Shown: positions 34,676-43,843, counted from the stretch's first letter. The stretch is 64,000 nucleotides of DNA from Dinoroseobacter sp034111085 (GCA_034111085.1 JAWUXZ010000034.1:124001-188000); one strand, 5' to 3'. Notes: generated from the letters alone by a model not told the origin. Translations and numbers: made by a program.

Positions 34676-36121
34676 ATGCGCAGACTTCGCAATATCAAGA
34701 TCGTCGCCACCCTCGGCCCTGCATCCTCGGACTACGAGACTATTCGAGCGCTCTTTGACGCCGGTGCCGATGTGTTCCGCCTGAATATGAGCCACGGCAC
34801 CCATGAAGACATCTCAAGTCGCCACGAGATCATCCGCCAGATAGAGCGTGAAACCGGTCGCCCCATCGCGATCCTCGCAGACCTTCAAGGCCCCAAACTA
34901 CGCTGCGGCGAGTTTGACGATGGCCCTTACGAACTTGAGGTCGGCCAGAAGTTCCGCTTCGATCTGGACAAGACCAAAGGCGACCAGCACCGGGTTTGCC
35001 TGCCTCATCCTGAGATTTTCGCAGCCCTTGAAGAGGGCGCGCGCCTGCTGATCAACGATGGCAAGATCGCCGTGATCGTGGATCATTTCGGCAAGGACTA
35101 CGCCAATTGCACCGTCACCGTCGGCGGCGAGATTTCCAACCGCAAGGGCGTGAACGTGCCCGATGTGGTGCTGCCGCTGGCGGCTTTGTCCGACAAAGAT
35201 CGCAAGGACCTCGAATTTGTCTGCACACTCGGTGTGGATTGGTTGGCTTTGTCGTTCGTGCAACGCCCTGAGGACGTGCATGAGGCTCGCGCATTGGCCG
35301 GGGGTCGCGCTGCAATCCTATCCAAAATCGAAAAGCCCGCCGCTGTGGCCGCATATGACGCAATCCTCGAAGTGTCAGACGGCATCATGGTTGCGCGCGG
35401 AGATCTGGGCGTGGAGCTTCCCGTTTGGAAAGTCCCCCCGATCCAGAAGCAATTGGTGCGTGGGGCGCGTAATGCGGCAAAGCCCGTGATCGTGGCGACA
35501 CAAATGCTCGAATCGATGATCAGCAGCCCTATGCCCACCCGGGCCGAGGTCTCGGACGTGGCCACCGCCATCTACGAGGGTGCCGATGCGATAATGCTCA
35601 GTGCTGAATCTGCGGCTGGTGACTTCCCGATCGAGGCGGTGACCACTATGAACAATGTCGCCATCGAGGTCGAAAGCGATCCGACCTACCGCCAAGTGAT
35701 CGAGGCGTCTCGCCCACGCGTGCGCAACTCGGTGCCCGATGGCATCGTTGCCGCCGCGCGCGAGATTGCCGAGACGACTGACATCAAGGCGATCTGTTGC
35801 TTCTCTCAGTCCGGCTCGACCGTGTTGAAAGTAAGCCGCGAAAAGCCCCGCGTGCCGATCATTGCGCTGACCTCGCTTCTGGGAACCGCACGCAGGCTCA
35901 GCCTGACATGGGGCGCGCATTGCGTGATGACCAGCGAAGTGACCCGCTTCAAGATGGCCGTGGTTGCTGCCGCGCGTGCGGCGCGTACAGAAGGTTTTGC
36001 CACAGAGGCTGACAAAATTCTCGTAATTGCGGGTGTGCCCTTTAATGTGAAGGGCTCTACGAATATTCTACGTGTGGCCCCTTGCGAGGAGAGCCAGATT
36101 TTCGCAACCGAACCGGGGTAA
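34676..36121 (+). CDS. pyk: Pyruvate kinase
   Basis: A 481-residue glycolytic enzyme. Hallmarks are TLGPASSDYE near the N-terminus, RLNMSHGTHED, ILADLQGPKLR, ILSKIEKPAA (catalytic Lys), MVARGDLGVE (metal) and the C-terminal allosteric domain ending TNILRV. The length is normal. A short membrane-protein gene follows after 6 bp. Confidence 0.97.
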   Translation: MRRLRNIKIVATLGPASSDYETIRALFDAGADVFRLNMSHGTHEDISSRHEIIRQIERETGRPIAILADLQGPKLRCGEFDDGPYELEVGQKFRFDLDKTKGDQHRVCLPHPEIFAALEEGARLLINDGKIAVIVDHFGKDYANCTVTVGGEISNRKGVNVPDVVLPLAALSDKDRKDLEFVCTLGVDWLALSFVQRPEDVHEARALAGGRAAILSKIEKPAAVAAYDAILEVSDGIMVARGDLGVELPVWKVPPIQKQLVRGARNAAKPVIVATQMLESMISSPMPTRAEVSDVATAIYEGADAIMLSAESAAGDFPIEAVTTMNNVAIEVESDPTYRQVIEASRPRVRNSVPDGIVAAAREIAETTDIKAICCFSQSGSTVLKVSREKPRVPIIALTSLLGTARRLSLTWGAHCVMTSEVTRFKMAVVAAARAARTEGFATEADKILVIAGVPFNVKGSTNILRVAPCEESQIFATEPG

Positions 36122-36127
36122 TTGCCG

Positions 36128-36364
36128 ATGCTGGTCCAGGATCTGACGCTTGTAGGGGCCCTGATTACAGCCGCGATCGGCGTGACCGGGCTGATCACTG
36201 CCTGGGTCGATGATCACTTCCCGATACGCGGACTGGCATTCTTGATCCTTGCAGGTGTTCTGGGGTGGGAGACATGGGAATCGCGCGGGCGGGTCTTGGT
36301 GTTTGATGATGTGCCAATTGCGTTCATGCGCCTGATAAATTTGGCGCTTCAGGCGGTAAGCTAG
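36128..36364 (+). CDS. Small two-helix membrane protein
   Basis: A 78-residue protein with hydrophobic segments at about 7-26 and 35-51, ending in an amphipathic helix (FMRLINLALQAVS). It is unrecognised beyond that. Short distance to pyk suggests co-transcription. The ATG was chosen over a TTG 6 bp upstream. Confidence 0.7.
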   Translation: MLVQDLTLVGALITAAIGVTGLITAWVDDHFPIRGLAFLILAGVLGWETWESRGRVLVFDDVPIAFMRLINLALQAVS

Positions 36365-36515
36365 CCGGGCCGAGCGCAACCACCCTTGCCATCGCCGAAC
36401 ACCCCTGCTACTCGCGCGTCTTGATCCATCTATAGGATCGCCCGACCCCGGCTAAAGTGGCATGCCGCGGGACGGGTCAAGCGTTCTAAACGCACGACAC
36501 GAATAGGAGACGCAA

Positions 36516-36716
36516 ATGCCCAAAATGAAGACGAAATCGAGCGCTAAAAAGCGCTTCAAGGTCACGGCGACCGGAAAAGTCATGGCAGGCCAAGCTGGCA
36601 AGCGCCACGGCATGATCAAGCGCTCGAACAAGTTCCTGCGCAATGCGCGCGGCACCACTGAGCTCAGCGCCCCCGACACTAAAATCGTCAAGGGCTATAT
36701 GCCCTATGACCGCTAA
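36516..36716 (+). CDS. rpmI: 50S ribosomal protein L35
   Basis: A 66-residue basic protein matching L35 exactly in length, opening MPKMKTKSSAKKRFKVT and ending KGYMPYDR. It is preceded by AGGAG. infC is not upstream here. The 150-bp gap before it must carry the promoter, but I see no convincing one. It forms an operon with rplT. Confidence 0.98.
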   Translation: MPKMKTKSSAKKRFKVTATGKVMAGQAGKRHGMIKRSNKFLRNARGTTELSAPDTKIVKGYMPYDR

Positions 36717-36728
36717 GGAGCGCCGGAT

Positions 36729-37115
36729 ATGAGCCGTACCAAAGGTGGAACCGTTACCCACGCCCGTCACCGTAAAGTCATTAAAGCCGCTAAAGGCTAT
36801 TATGGACGTCGCAAGAGCACCTTTAAGGTCGCTAAGCAGGCGGTGGACAAAGCCAATCAATATGCAACGCGTGACCGCAAGAATCGCAAGCGCCAGTTCC
36901 GCGGTTTGTGGATCCAGCGTATCAACGCAGCCGTGCGCAGCCACGATGCAGCACTGACCTACTCGCGCTTCATCAACGGTATGGCCTTGGCCGGTATCGA
37001 GGTTGACCGTAAGGTTCTTGCAGATCTCGCCGTGCGCGAGCCCGAGGCGTTTAGCGCAATCGTTGCTCAAGCCCAAGATGCGCTGGCCCAAGACGCGGTT
37101 GCCAAAGCCGCGTAA
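36729..37115 (+). CDS. rplT: 50S ribosomal protein L20
   Basis: A 128-residue protein matching L20 (SRTKGGTVTHARHRKVIKAAKGYYGRRK). It is a few residues longer than most, through an Ala-rich C-terminal tail. It binds 23S rRNA early in assembly and, in many bacteria, autoregulates this operon. A strong terminator follows. Confidence 0.98.
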   Translation: MSRTKGGTVTHARHRKVIKAAKGYYGRRKSTFKVAKQAVDKANQYATRDRKNRKRQFRGLWIQRINAAVRSHDAALTYSRFINGMALAGIEVDRKVLADLAVREPEAFSAIVAQAQDALAQDAVAKAA

Positions 37116-37136
37116 GCCAAGCGCTACGACAGATTA

Positions 37137-37174
37137 AAAAAGCCGCTCCGGGTTGGGGCGGCTTTTTTGTTTTT
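37137..37174. terminator. Bidirectional Rho-independent terminator
   Basis: Arms GCCGCTCC and GGGGCGGC (one G-T mismatch) with a 5-nt loop are followed by TTTTTTGTTTTT on the + strand and TTTTTTAATC on the - strand. It serves rplT and the convergent small gene. Confidence 0.92.
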
Positions 37175-37206
37175 CAGAGCGAGTGCCTGAAGCGTCCACT
37201 GTCCTT

Positions 37207-37434
37207 CTAACCCAACCACAGCCACCACTCCGCGCCGGGCACGCTGATGCTGCAAGCCGCCACGCCGCACTGCACCTCGTCGATGATATCAGAATGCGCC
37301 GCAGGGAAGGTGGGCGCGTCGCCTATCATCACCTGCTGTTTGTCACCCACGGCTACGGCTCTGCCGTCCGCGTGGCCCTCAAGCGTCACGAGGCAGCGCG
37401 CGTGCGCCCCTGACTTGCACTTTCGCCCCCACAT
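37207..37434 (-). CDS. Small Cys-containing protein, unrecognised
   Basis: A 75-residue protein (opening MWGRKCKSGAHARCLVTLEG, ending EWWLWLG). Four cysteines at 6, 14, 56 and 61 are spaced as in small metal-binding or disulfide proteins. The start has an excellent ribosome site (GGGAGG, 4 nt spacing). The frame is open for far longer upstream, but that part is antisense to pheS. It is convergent with rplT and divergent from pheS. Family not recognised. Confidence 0.7.
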   Translation of the reverse strand: MWGRKCKSGAHARCLVTLEGHADGRAVAVGDKQQVMIGDAPTFPAAHSDIIDEVQCGVAACSISVPGAEWWLWLG

Positions 37435-37470
37435 GATACCTCCCAAATCGACCAATCTGACGAGGCCGAG

Positions 37471-38538
37471 ATGCACGATCTGCGCGAAAAATACCTGACC
37501 GCTATTGCCGGTGCAGGAGACGAGACCACGCTGGAGACCTTGCGCGTGCAAGCGGTGGGCAAGAAAGGCGAGGTCGCGTTGCAAATGCGCGAGCTTGGCA
37601 AGATGACGCCCGAGCAGCGTTTGGAAATGGGCCCGAAGCTGAATGCGCTCAAGGACGAGATTAACAGCGCCCTCATCGCCAAGAAATCCGCGCTGTCGGA
37701 TGCCGCGCTCGACGAGCGTTTGCGCGGCGAATGGCTTGACGTTACGTTGCCCGGTCGCGGTCGCCCGTCCGGCACCATCCATCCAATCAGCCAAGTGACC
37801 GAGGAAGTCACCGCCATCTTCGCCGATTTGGGCTTTGCCGTCGCCGAAGGTCCGCAGGTGGAAACCGATTGGTACAATTTCGACGCGCTTAACATCCCCG
37901 GCCACCACCCTGCGCGCGCCGAGATGGACACGTTCTATATGGCCCGAGCGATGGGTGACGAGCGGCCCCCGCATGTGCTGCGTACCCACACCTCGCCTGT
38001 GCAAATCCGGTCGATGGAAAAGCAGGGCGCGCCGATTCGCATTATCTGTCCGGGCCGCGTTTACCGCGCCGATTATGACCAGACCCACACGCCGATGTTC
38101 CACCAGGTTGAGGGTCTGGCGATTGATACCGACATCTCCATGGCCAACCTGAAATGGGTGCTGGAAGAGTTCGTGAAAGCCTTCTTCGGTGTTGACGATG
38201 TCGAGCTGCGCTTCCGCGCGTCCCACTTCCCGTTCACCGAGCCGAGTGCAGAGGTCGATATCCGCTGCTCATGGGCGGGCGGCGTTCTGAAAGTGGGGGA
38301 GGGCGACGACTGGCTCGAAATTCTCGGCTCTGGCATGGTCCATCCAAAAGTACTACAGGCCGGCGGGATCGATCCGAGCATCTACCAAGGGTTTGCGTTT
38401 GGGATGGGGATCGACCGCATCGCCATGCTGAAATACGGGATCCCCGATCTGCGGGCGTTCTTTGATAGCGACCTACGCTGGTTGCGCCACTACGGGTTCT
38501 CGGCGTTGCAGCAGCCGAACTTGCATGGGGGTTTGTGA
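37471..38538 (+). CDS. pheS: Phenylalanine-tRNA ligase alpha subunit
   Basis: A 355-residue class II synthetase. Visible are the coiled-coil N-terminus (1-85), motif 1/2 region (HPISQVTEEVTAIFADLGFAVAEGP), FHQVEGLAID, FRASHFPFTEPSAEVD and motif 3 (GFAFGMGIDRIAMLKYGI). The length is normal. pheT follows about 1 kb later rather than directly. Confidence 0.97.
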   Translation: MHDLREKYLTAIAGAGDETTLETLRVQAVGKKGEVALQMRELGKMTPEQRLEMGPKLNALKDEINSALIAKKSALSDAALDERLRGEWLDVTLPGRGRPSGTIHPISQVTEEVTAIFADLGFAVAEGPQVETDWYNFDALNIPGHHPARAEMDTFYMARAMGDERPPHVLRTHTSPVQIRSMEKQGAPIRIICPGRVYRADYDQTHTPMFHQVEGLAIDTDISMANLKWVLEEFVKAFFGVDDVELRFRASHFPFTEPSAEVDIRCSWAGGVLKVGEGDDWLEILGSGMVHPKVLQAGGIDPSIYQGFAFGMGIDRIAMLKYGIPDLRAFFDSDLRWLRHYGFSALQQPNLHGGL

Positions 38539-38954
38539 GGGGTGAAGCTACTTTGAGTGAGAAACAAATGCAGAAGCTCTTGGAATTCTGCTTGAAGCAC
38601 ACAGATCTCCATAACCAAATCTTTCTAGACGAAGAAGGATTCATGCTTGGCGAGGAGGTGGGCCAGAAGCGCCGGGTGCCCACTGAGAAGCTACCCTTTA
38701 CAGCACCGCTTAGGCGTCACTACTTCGAAGAACTCCAGACAAACGGCTTTATTCTTTCGCCACATGATTGGAGGGATTTCTATTTCAGGTTCACTGTGAC
38801 TGACGCTGGTCTCGCATTTCTAGCCGAAAATAAGTGGTGGCCACGGCAGCTTAGGGCAATTGGTGACAATGTTCTGACGATTGCCGTAAGTGTAGTTACA
38901 GCTTTGCTAGTGGCTTGGATCGTTCAACTGTTTGGACCGACAATGGCGGTCTAG
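38535..38954 (+). CDS. Unrecognised protein between pheS and pheT, AT-richer than neighbours
   Basis: A 139-residue protein with a soluble N-terminal part (aromatic and acidic) and one membrane helix at about 113-132 (TIAVSVVTALLVAWIVQLF). Codon use is visibly poorer in G and C than flanking genes, suggesting acquisition. Starts at GTG 38535 (overlapping the pheS stop), TTG 38553 (with GAGGGG upstream) or ATG 38568 are all possible. Family not recognised. A winged-helix-like pattern (YFRFTVTDAGLAFL) near residue 87 is suggestive only. Confidence 0.7.
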   Translation: MRGEATLSEKQMQKLLEFCLKHTDLHNQIFLDEEGFMLGEEVGQKRRVPTEKLPFTAPLRRHYFEELQTNGFILSPHDWRDFYFRFTVTDAGLAFLAENKWWPRQLRAIGDNVLTIAVSVVTALLVAWIVQLFGPTMAV

Positions 38955-39089
38955 CTGAACCTCGTTCTTTCAATATTTGTCTGAACTCAAAATGCCATCC
39001 ACACCACCCCTCCCCAAACTCACTTGCACACTTACACGCCTTGCCCCCATGATGCGCCCACACCCGTCATGCCTCAAGGAAACCCCGCC

Positions 39090-39494
39090 ATGCTCCGCCT
39101 TACACTCGCTGCTCTCATGCTTGCCGCCCCTGCCGCCGCGGATGAGGTCTGGTCCAGCGAAATGGGCGATATCATTTATGAGTTCGACCAAAACAACACC
39201 GCCGTGTTCTCGTTCACCAACCTCGACGCGTACGGCGCGCTTCTGGTGATCCCCGGCCTCGCGGGCAATCTCGAAAATCGCGGTGTGCATGACGCGTATT
39301 GGCTCGGCTCCGGCTCGGGCGATTGTCCGGCCTTTCTGGCGCTTCCGGGTGACGAGCAGACCGCGACCACCAATTGGGGGCGCGCGATTGTCAGCTTCGA
39401 TAGCCCCGCATTCCCCACGTCGTTTACCCTCCAACTGGGGTGGTGCTTTGAGGACCCGCGCGAATCGATGGGCGCTAAGGCCGTCACGCGCTAG
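39090..39494 (+). CDS. Exported hypothetical protein
   Basis: A 134-residue protein with a signal peptide (residues 1-18, LRLTLAALMLAAPAAADE) and a beta-rich mature part with cysteines in the segments GDCPAF and GWCFED, probably disulfide-linked. Function unknown. I used the ATG after AAGGAAACCCC; an in-frame ATG 21 bp upstream is possible. It sits between pheS and pheT on the same strand. Confidence 0.8.
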   Translation: MLRLTLAALMLAAPAAADEVWSSEMGDIIYEFDQNNTAVFSFTNLDAYGALLVIPGLAGNLENRGVHDAYWLGSGSGDCPAFLALPGDEQTATTNWGRAIVSFDSPAFPTSFTLQLGWCFEDPRESMGAKAVTR

Positions 39495-39569
39495 AGAACG
39501 CCCTGCACGCTTTTCTTCCCGGCCCCGGTGCGGTAACGCTGCGCGCAAAGCGTATGCGGGATAAAATCG

Positions 39570-41966
39570 ATGAAATTCACCTTCTCATGGCTCAAAGATC
39601 ACCTTGAGACGACGGCCACCTTAGACGAGATCGTCTATGCCCTGACCGACCTCGGGCTTGAGGTCGAGGGCATCGAGGATCGCGGTGCCAAGCTGCGCGA
39701 CTTCACCATCGGCAAGGTCGTCAAGGCCGAGCAGCACCCAGACGCCGACCGTCTGCGCGTCTGTCAGGTCGAAACCGACGAGGGTCTCAAGCAGATCATC
39801 TGCGGTGCGCCGAATGCACGCGAGGGCATCACAGTCGTGGTCGCCAAGCCCGGTGTCTATGTGCCCGGTATCGATACCACTATTGGCGTCGGCAAAATTC
39901 GCGGGATCGAGAGCTTCGGCATGATGGCGTCCGAGCGCGAGATGGAGCTGTCCGAAGAACATGACGGCATTATCGAGCTGAGTTCTGGCGAGGTTGGCGA
40001 CAGCTTCGTCGATTGGCTTGCCGCTAACGATCCCGCCAAGGTCGATCCGGTGATCGAGATCGCGATCACTCCGAACCGTCCGGACGCACTTGGTGTGCGC
40101 GGTGTCGCTCGTGATCTGGCCGCGCGCGGTCTTGGCACGCTTAAGGTGCGCGATATCGATCCGGTGCCCGGCACATTTGCTTGCCCGATCACAGTCTCGA
40201 TTGACGAAGACACGCTTCATGCCTGCCCGGTCTTCTATGGCCGCGTCATCAAGGGCGTCAAAAACGGGCCCTCGCCTGCATGGCTGCAAGATGCGTTGCG
40301 CGCCATTGGACTGCGCCCGATCAGCTTTCTGGTCGATGTAACCAACTTCTTCACCTACGATCGCAACCGCCCGCTGCACGTGTTCGACGCCGATAAAGTC
40401 GCCGGAGGGGCTTTGCGCATCCACCGTGCGAAGGGCGGCGAGACGATCATGGGGCTGGACGACAAAGAATACACGTTCCAGGCGGATCAAACGGTCATCT
40501 CAGACGCGAACGGCCCTGAATCCATCGGTGGCGTTATGGGCGGGTTGGGCACGGGCTGCACCGAAGACACCACAAACGTGTTTGTCGAGGCCGCCTATTT
40601 CGACCGCATTCGCACCGCCTATACGGGTCGCGCGCTCAAGATCAATTCCGATGCGCGCTACCGGTTTGAGCGCGGCATCGACCCTGCTTGGACCCCGACT
40701 GGGCTAGAGCACGCCACGCGCATGATCCTCGATATTGCCGGGGGCGAAGCGTCCGAGGTTGTTGTTGCAGGGGCGATTCCAGACACCAGCCGCGCCTATA
40801 AGCTGGAAACCGACCGCGTCGTGTCCCTCGTCGGTATGGATATCCCTGCTGCAACCCAGCGCGGGTCTTTGGAAGCGCTCGGGTTCACGCTGAACGGCGA
40901 TATGGCGAGCGTCCCTAGCTGGCGTCCTGACGTGCTGGGCGAGGCTGATCTGGTCGAGGAAGTCGCGCGCATTGCCTCGCTAACCAAGCTCAAAGGCGTG
41001 CCAATGAAGCGCCTTGCGGGCGTGCCAAAGCCCGTGCTGACCCCGATGCAGAAGCGCGAGATTGCTGGGCGTCGCACCATGGCCGCACTCGGTTACAACG
41101 AATGCGTTACCTACAGCTTCATTGATCAAAAAGCCGCCAGCCTGTTTGATGGTGGGACCGAGGCCACAGCACTTGAAAACCCGATCTCGGCGGACCTGTC
41201 GCATATGCGCCCGGCGCTGCTGCCCGGTCTGCTGCAAGCGGCCGCGCGCAATCAGGCACGCGGGTTCATGGATTTGGCGCTGTTCGAGCTCGGCGCGGCC
41301 TTCACGGGCGGCGAGCCGGGCGAACAGCATGTTCTAGCCAGCGGCATTCTTGTCGGCAAAACCTTGTCTAAGGACGTGCATGGTGAGTCTCGTGGCGTCG
41401 ATGTCTATGACGCCAAAGCCGACGCCGAAGCCGTGCTGGCGGCAATGGGCGCGCCTGCGAAGGTGCAAATTCTGCGCGGTGTGCCCAATTGGTGGCATCC
41501 GGGGCGGTCCGGCAAAATCTGTCTCGGGCCGAAGAAAGTCCTCGGCGTATTTGGCGAAATTCACCCCAAAGTGCTGGCTGCGATGGACGTCAAAGGTCCG
41601 GCAGTGGGCTTCACGCTTTGGCCCGCAGAAATTCCGTTTCCGAAATCAACCTCCTCCACCCGCGCTGCCCTGATCTTGCGCGATCTGCAAGCGGTCGAGC
41701 GTGACTTTGCCTTTGTCGTGGATGCACAAGTCGAAGCCCTGACACTGGTGAACGCCGCCGCCGGGGCCGACAAAGCGCTGATCGAAGAGGTCCGCGTGTT
41801 TGATGAATTTGTTGGCGACAGCTTGGGTGAGGGCAAGAAAAGCCTCGCGATCACTGTGCGGATGCAGCCCGCCGACAAGACCCTGACCGAGGCCGAGATT
41901 GAAGCCGTGGGTGCCAAGATCATCGAGAAGGTTAGCAAGGCCACAGGCGGCATTCTGCGCGGCTAA
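39570..41966 (+). CDS. pheT: Phenylalanine-tRNA ligase beta subunit
   Basis: A 798-residue subunit. Domains in order: tRNA-binding (residues 40-150, IGKVVKAEQHPDADRLRVCQV), B3/B4 and B5 (FLVDVTNFFTYDRNRPLHVFDADKV around 255; ARIASLTKLKGVP around 465), catalytic-like core, and FDX-ACB anticodon-binding domain (about 705-797). It pairs with PheS as an alpha2-beta2 enzyme. The length is typical. Confidence 0.97.
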   Translation: MKFTFSWLKDHLETTATLDEIVYALTDLGLEVEGIEDRGAKLRDFTIGKVVKAEQHPDADRLRVCQVETDEGLKQIICGAPNAREGITVVVAKPGVYVPGIDTTIGVGKIRGIESFGMMASEREMELSEEHDGIIELSSGEVGDSFVDWLAANDPAKVDPVIEIAITPNRPDALGVRGVARDLAARGLGTLKVRDIDPVPGTFACPITVSIDEDTLHACPVFYGRVIKGVKNGPSPAWLQDALRAIGLRPISFLVDVTNFFTYDRNRPLHVFDADKVAGGALRIHRAKGGETIMGLDDKEYTFQADQTVISDANGPESIGGVMGGLGTGCTEDTTNVFVEAAYFDRIRTAYTGRALKINSDARYRFERGIDPAWTPTGLEHATRMILDIAGGEASEVVVAGAIPDTSRAYKLETDRVVSLVGMDIPAATQRGSLEALGFTLNGDMASVPSWRPDVLGEADLVEEVARIASLTKLKGVPMKRLAGVPKPVLTPMQKREIAGRRTMAALGYNECVTYSFIDQKAASLFDGGTEATALENPISADLSHMRPALLPGLLQAAARNQARGFMDLALFELGAAFTGGEPGEQHVLASGILVGKTLSKDVHGESRGVDVYDAKADAEAVLAAMGAPAKVQILRGVPNWWHPGRSGKICLGPKKVLGVFGEIHPKVLAAMDVKGPAVGFTLWPAEIPFPKSTSSTRAALILRDLQAVERDFAFVVDAQVEALTLVNAAAGADKALIEEVRVFDEFVGDSLGEGKKSLAITVRMQPADKTLTEAEIEAVGAKIIEKVSKATGGILRG

Positions 41967-42014
41967 CACACAAATTCAAACCAGCCCGCCGACCATTTGA
42001 ATGGGAGATATAAT

Positions 42015-42464
42015 ATGACGCTAAAAGTCTATCTATCCGGCGAGATCCATACCGATTGGCGCGAGCAGATCATCGACGGCTGCAAGGGCCTCGATGTGGA
42101 ATTCTCTAGCCCTGTCGTGATCCACGAGAACTCCGATGATTGCGGTGTGGCGATCCTTGGGTCCGAGGACAACAAGTACTGGCACGACCACAAAGGCGCG
42201 ATGGTCAATGCGATCCGCACCCGCAAGGGCATTCAGGATGCAGATGTTGTGGTGGTGCGGTTTGGCGAGAAATACCGCCAGTGGAATGCGGCGTTCGATG
42301 CTGGGTTTGCTGCCGCCTTGGGCAAAAGCCTGATCGTGGTGCAGATGCCCGAGCATCAACATGCCTTAAAAGAAGTGGATGCGGCAGCCCTCGCCGTGAC
42401 CGAAGACCCGGCCAAGGTTGCCGACATCCTGCGCTACGTTCTGACCAGCGCATTGCCGAGCTAG
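42015..42464 (+). CDS. YtoQ-family protein
   Basis: A 149-residue Rossmann-like protein. The start MTLKVYLSGEIHTDWREQI, the central DADVVVVRFGEKYRQWNAAFD and the C-terminal Asp/His pattern fit the YtoQ family (nucleoside 2-deoxyribosyltransferase-like fold). Function unknown. GGGAGA lies 6 nt before the ATG. It follows pheT by 48 bp and faces a GST gene. Confidence 0.87.
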   Translation: MTLKVYLSGEIHTDWREQIIDGCKGLDVEFSSPVVIHENSDDCGVAILGSEDNKYWHDHKGAMVNAIRTRKGIQDADVVVVRFGEKYRQWNAAFDAGFAAALGKSLIVVQMPEHQHALKEVDAAALAVTEDPAKVADILRYVLTSALPS

Positions 42465-42471
42465 GCGAAGA

Positions 42472-42501
42472 GACCGCCCACCCCTCACAAGGCAGGCGGT
42501 C
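42472..42501. terminator. Hairpin between ytoQ-like and GST genes
   Basis: The 7-bp arms GACCGCC and GGCGGTC with a 16-nt loop lie in the short convergent gap. The following bases are CCTAAATC, with no T run. Weak terminator candidate. Confidence 0.4.
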
Positions 42502-42507
42502 CCTAAA

Positions 42508-43209
42508 TCAACCCTCGCGCGGCGGAATGTTGCGCGCGGCTTGCACGGCGGGGCGGGCCATAAAGCGGGCATCATAGGCCACGACGTAGGGGAAATCTTC
42601 CCAACCCAGCAGGTCCTTGGTGCCGTAGAAGTCCAGCGCGCCAAGCCACGGCCCAATCGCCATATCGGCAATCGAATAGTCGCCCACGATCCAGTCTTTG
42701 CCCTCAAGTGCTGTATTCAAAACGCCAAGCAAGCGCTTGCTCTCGTCGATATAGCGTTGCTGGGGGCGCTTATCGTCCCACTGGCTGCCCGCGAATTTCG
42801 AGAAAAACCCAAGCTGGCCGAACATCGGACCAAGCCCACCCATCTGCCACATCAACCACTGGATGATATGGGCCTTCTCGGTGGCATTCGTTCCAATAAA
42901 CTTACCCGTCTTCTCGGCTAGATAAATCAGTATCGCGCCGGACTCGAACAGCGTGACAGGGGTGCCGTCGGGGCCATTCGGATCAATGATCGCAGGGATC
43001 TTGTTATTGGGGTTCAGCGACAGAAATTCAGGGCTTTTCACATCAGCGTCCGACAAGGTCACGCGGTGGGCGGTGTAAGCAAGACCCATCTCCTCCAGCG
43101 CCAGCGACGCTTTGATGCCGTTTGGCGTTGGGAAGGAATACAGCTGGATCACATCGGGGTTTGTGGCAGGCCATTTGGCGGTGATCGGGAAGTGGTCGAG
43201 GGTGCTCAT
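42508..43209 (-). CDS. Glutathione S-transferase, nu/YghU-like
   Basis: A 233-residue GST. A thioredoxin-fold N-domain (active region SFPTPNGIKASLALEE, resembling the T-P-N motif of YfcG and YghU) is followed by an all-helical C-domain (from about 115). The family favours disulfide-bond reductase activity over conjugation. The ATG is preceded by AAGGAG. It stands alone, convergent with the YtoQ-family gene. Confidence 0.9.
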   Translation of the reverse strand: MSTLDHFPITAKWPATNPDVIQLYSFPTPNGIKASLALEEMGLAYTAHRVTLSDADVKSPEFLSLNPNNKIPAIIDPNGPDGTPVTLFESGAILIYLAEKTGKFIGTNATEKAHIIQWLMWQMGGLGPMFGQLGFFSKFAGSQWDDKRPQQRYIDESKRLLGVLNTALEGKDWIVGDYSIADMAIGPWLGALDFYGTKDLLGWEDFPYVVAYDARFMARPAVQAARNIPPREG

Positions 43210-43348
43210 GTGTTTCTCCTTTACGAACCTGCGTCCTACTTAGGGGGAACTGGGTCGGAAATAACCCGTGCCTAAGTGCTGAAATCTGTTAGCGAGTGTG
43301 CGCCGATGCAGAGAAATATGCGGCAGAGTGACAAAAGGGGAGAATTTC

Positions 43349-43774
43349 ATGCTCAAAGAATTTCAGACATTCATCGCCAAAGGCAATGTAATGGACATGG
43401 CCGTCGGTATCATCATCGGTGCGGCCTTTACTGCAATCGTCAAATCCATGGTCGATGACCTTCTAAACCCAATTATCGGGGCCATTTTCGGCGGAGCAGA
43501 CTTCGCCAACTATTTCATCGTACTCGGCGAGGGCGAGTATGCGTCGCTTGAAGCTGCGCGCGAAGCCGGAGCGGCTGCGTTTGCCTATGGCGCGTTCCTG
43601 ACAGCCGTTATCAACTTCCTTATTATCGCCTTTGTTGTCTTCTTGATGGTCAAGAACGTGAACCGCATCAAAGTGTCGATGGCCAAAGAGGAAGCCCCAG
43701 CGCCCGTCGTCGATCCCGGTCCGTCCGAGAAGGACATCCTGATCGATATTCGCAATGCGCTCGCACAGCGCTAA
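43349..43774 (+). CDS. mscL: Large-conductance mechanosensitive channel MscL
   Basis: A 141-residue homopentameric membrane channel that releases solutes on osmotic downshock. The opening MLKEFQTFIAKGNVMDMAVG, with TM1 at 15-42 and TM2 at about 80-103 (VINFLIIAFVVFLMVKNVNR), matches MscL. The ATG after AAGGGGAGAATTT was chosen; the frame is open 17 codons upstream. Confidence 0.96.
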   Translation: MLKEFQTFIAKGNVMDMAVGIIIGAAFTAIVKSMVDDLLNPIIGAIFGGADFANYFIVLGEGEYASLEAAREAGAAAFAYGAFLTAVINFLIIAFVVFLMVKNVNRIKVSMAKEEAPAPVVDPGPSEKDILIDIRNALAQR

Positions 43775-43785
43775 TTGCTTCCTAG

Positions 43786-43821
43786 ACCTCGCGCTGACCA
43801 AGGTCCCGGACCGCGCGAGGT
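43786..43821. repeat. Nested inverted repeat before the lrp-like gene
   Basis: Arms ACCTCGCGC and GCGCGAGGT (9 bp, perfect) enclose 18 nt that themselves contain GGTCC-C-GGACC, giving a branched hairpin. It could be the mscL terminator (no T run) or an operator for the Lrp-family gene. Confidence 0.5.
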
Positions 43822-43843
43822 TCTCATGTTGATAGGAAAGATT

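Noticed and set aside
37435..38226. Long - strand extension of the 75-residue gene through pheS
   Set aside because: Conserved-looking sequence and the ribosome site begin only at 37434; the rest is antisense to pheS.
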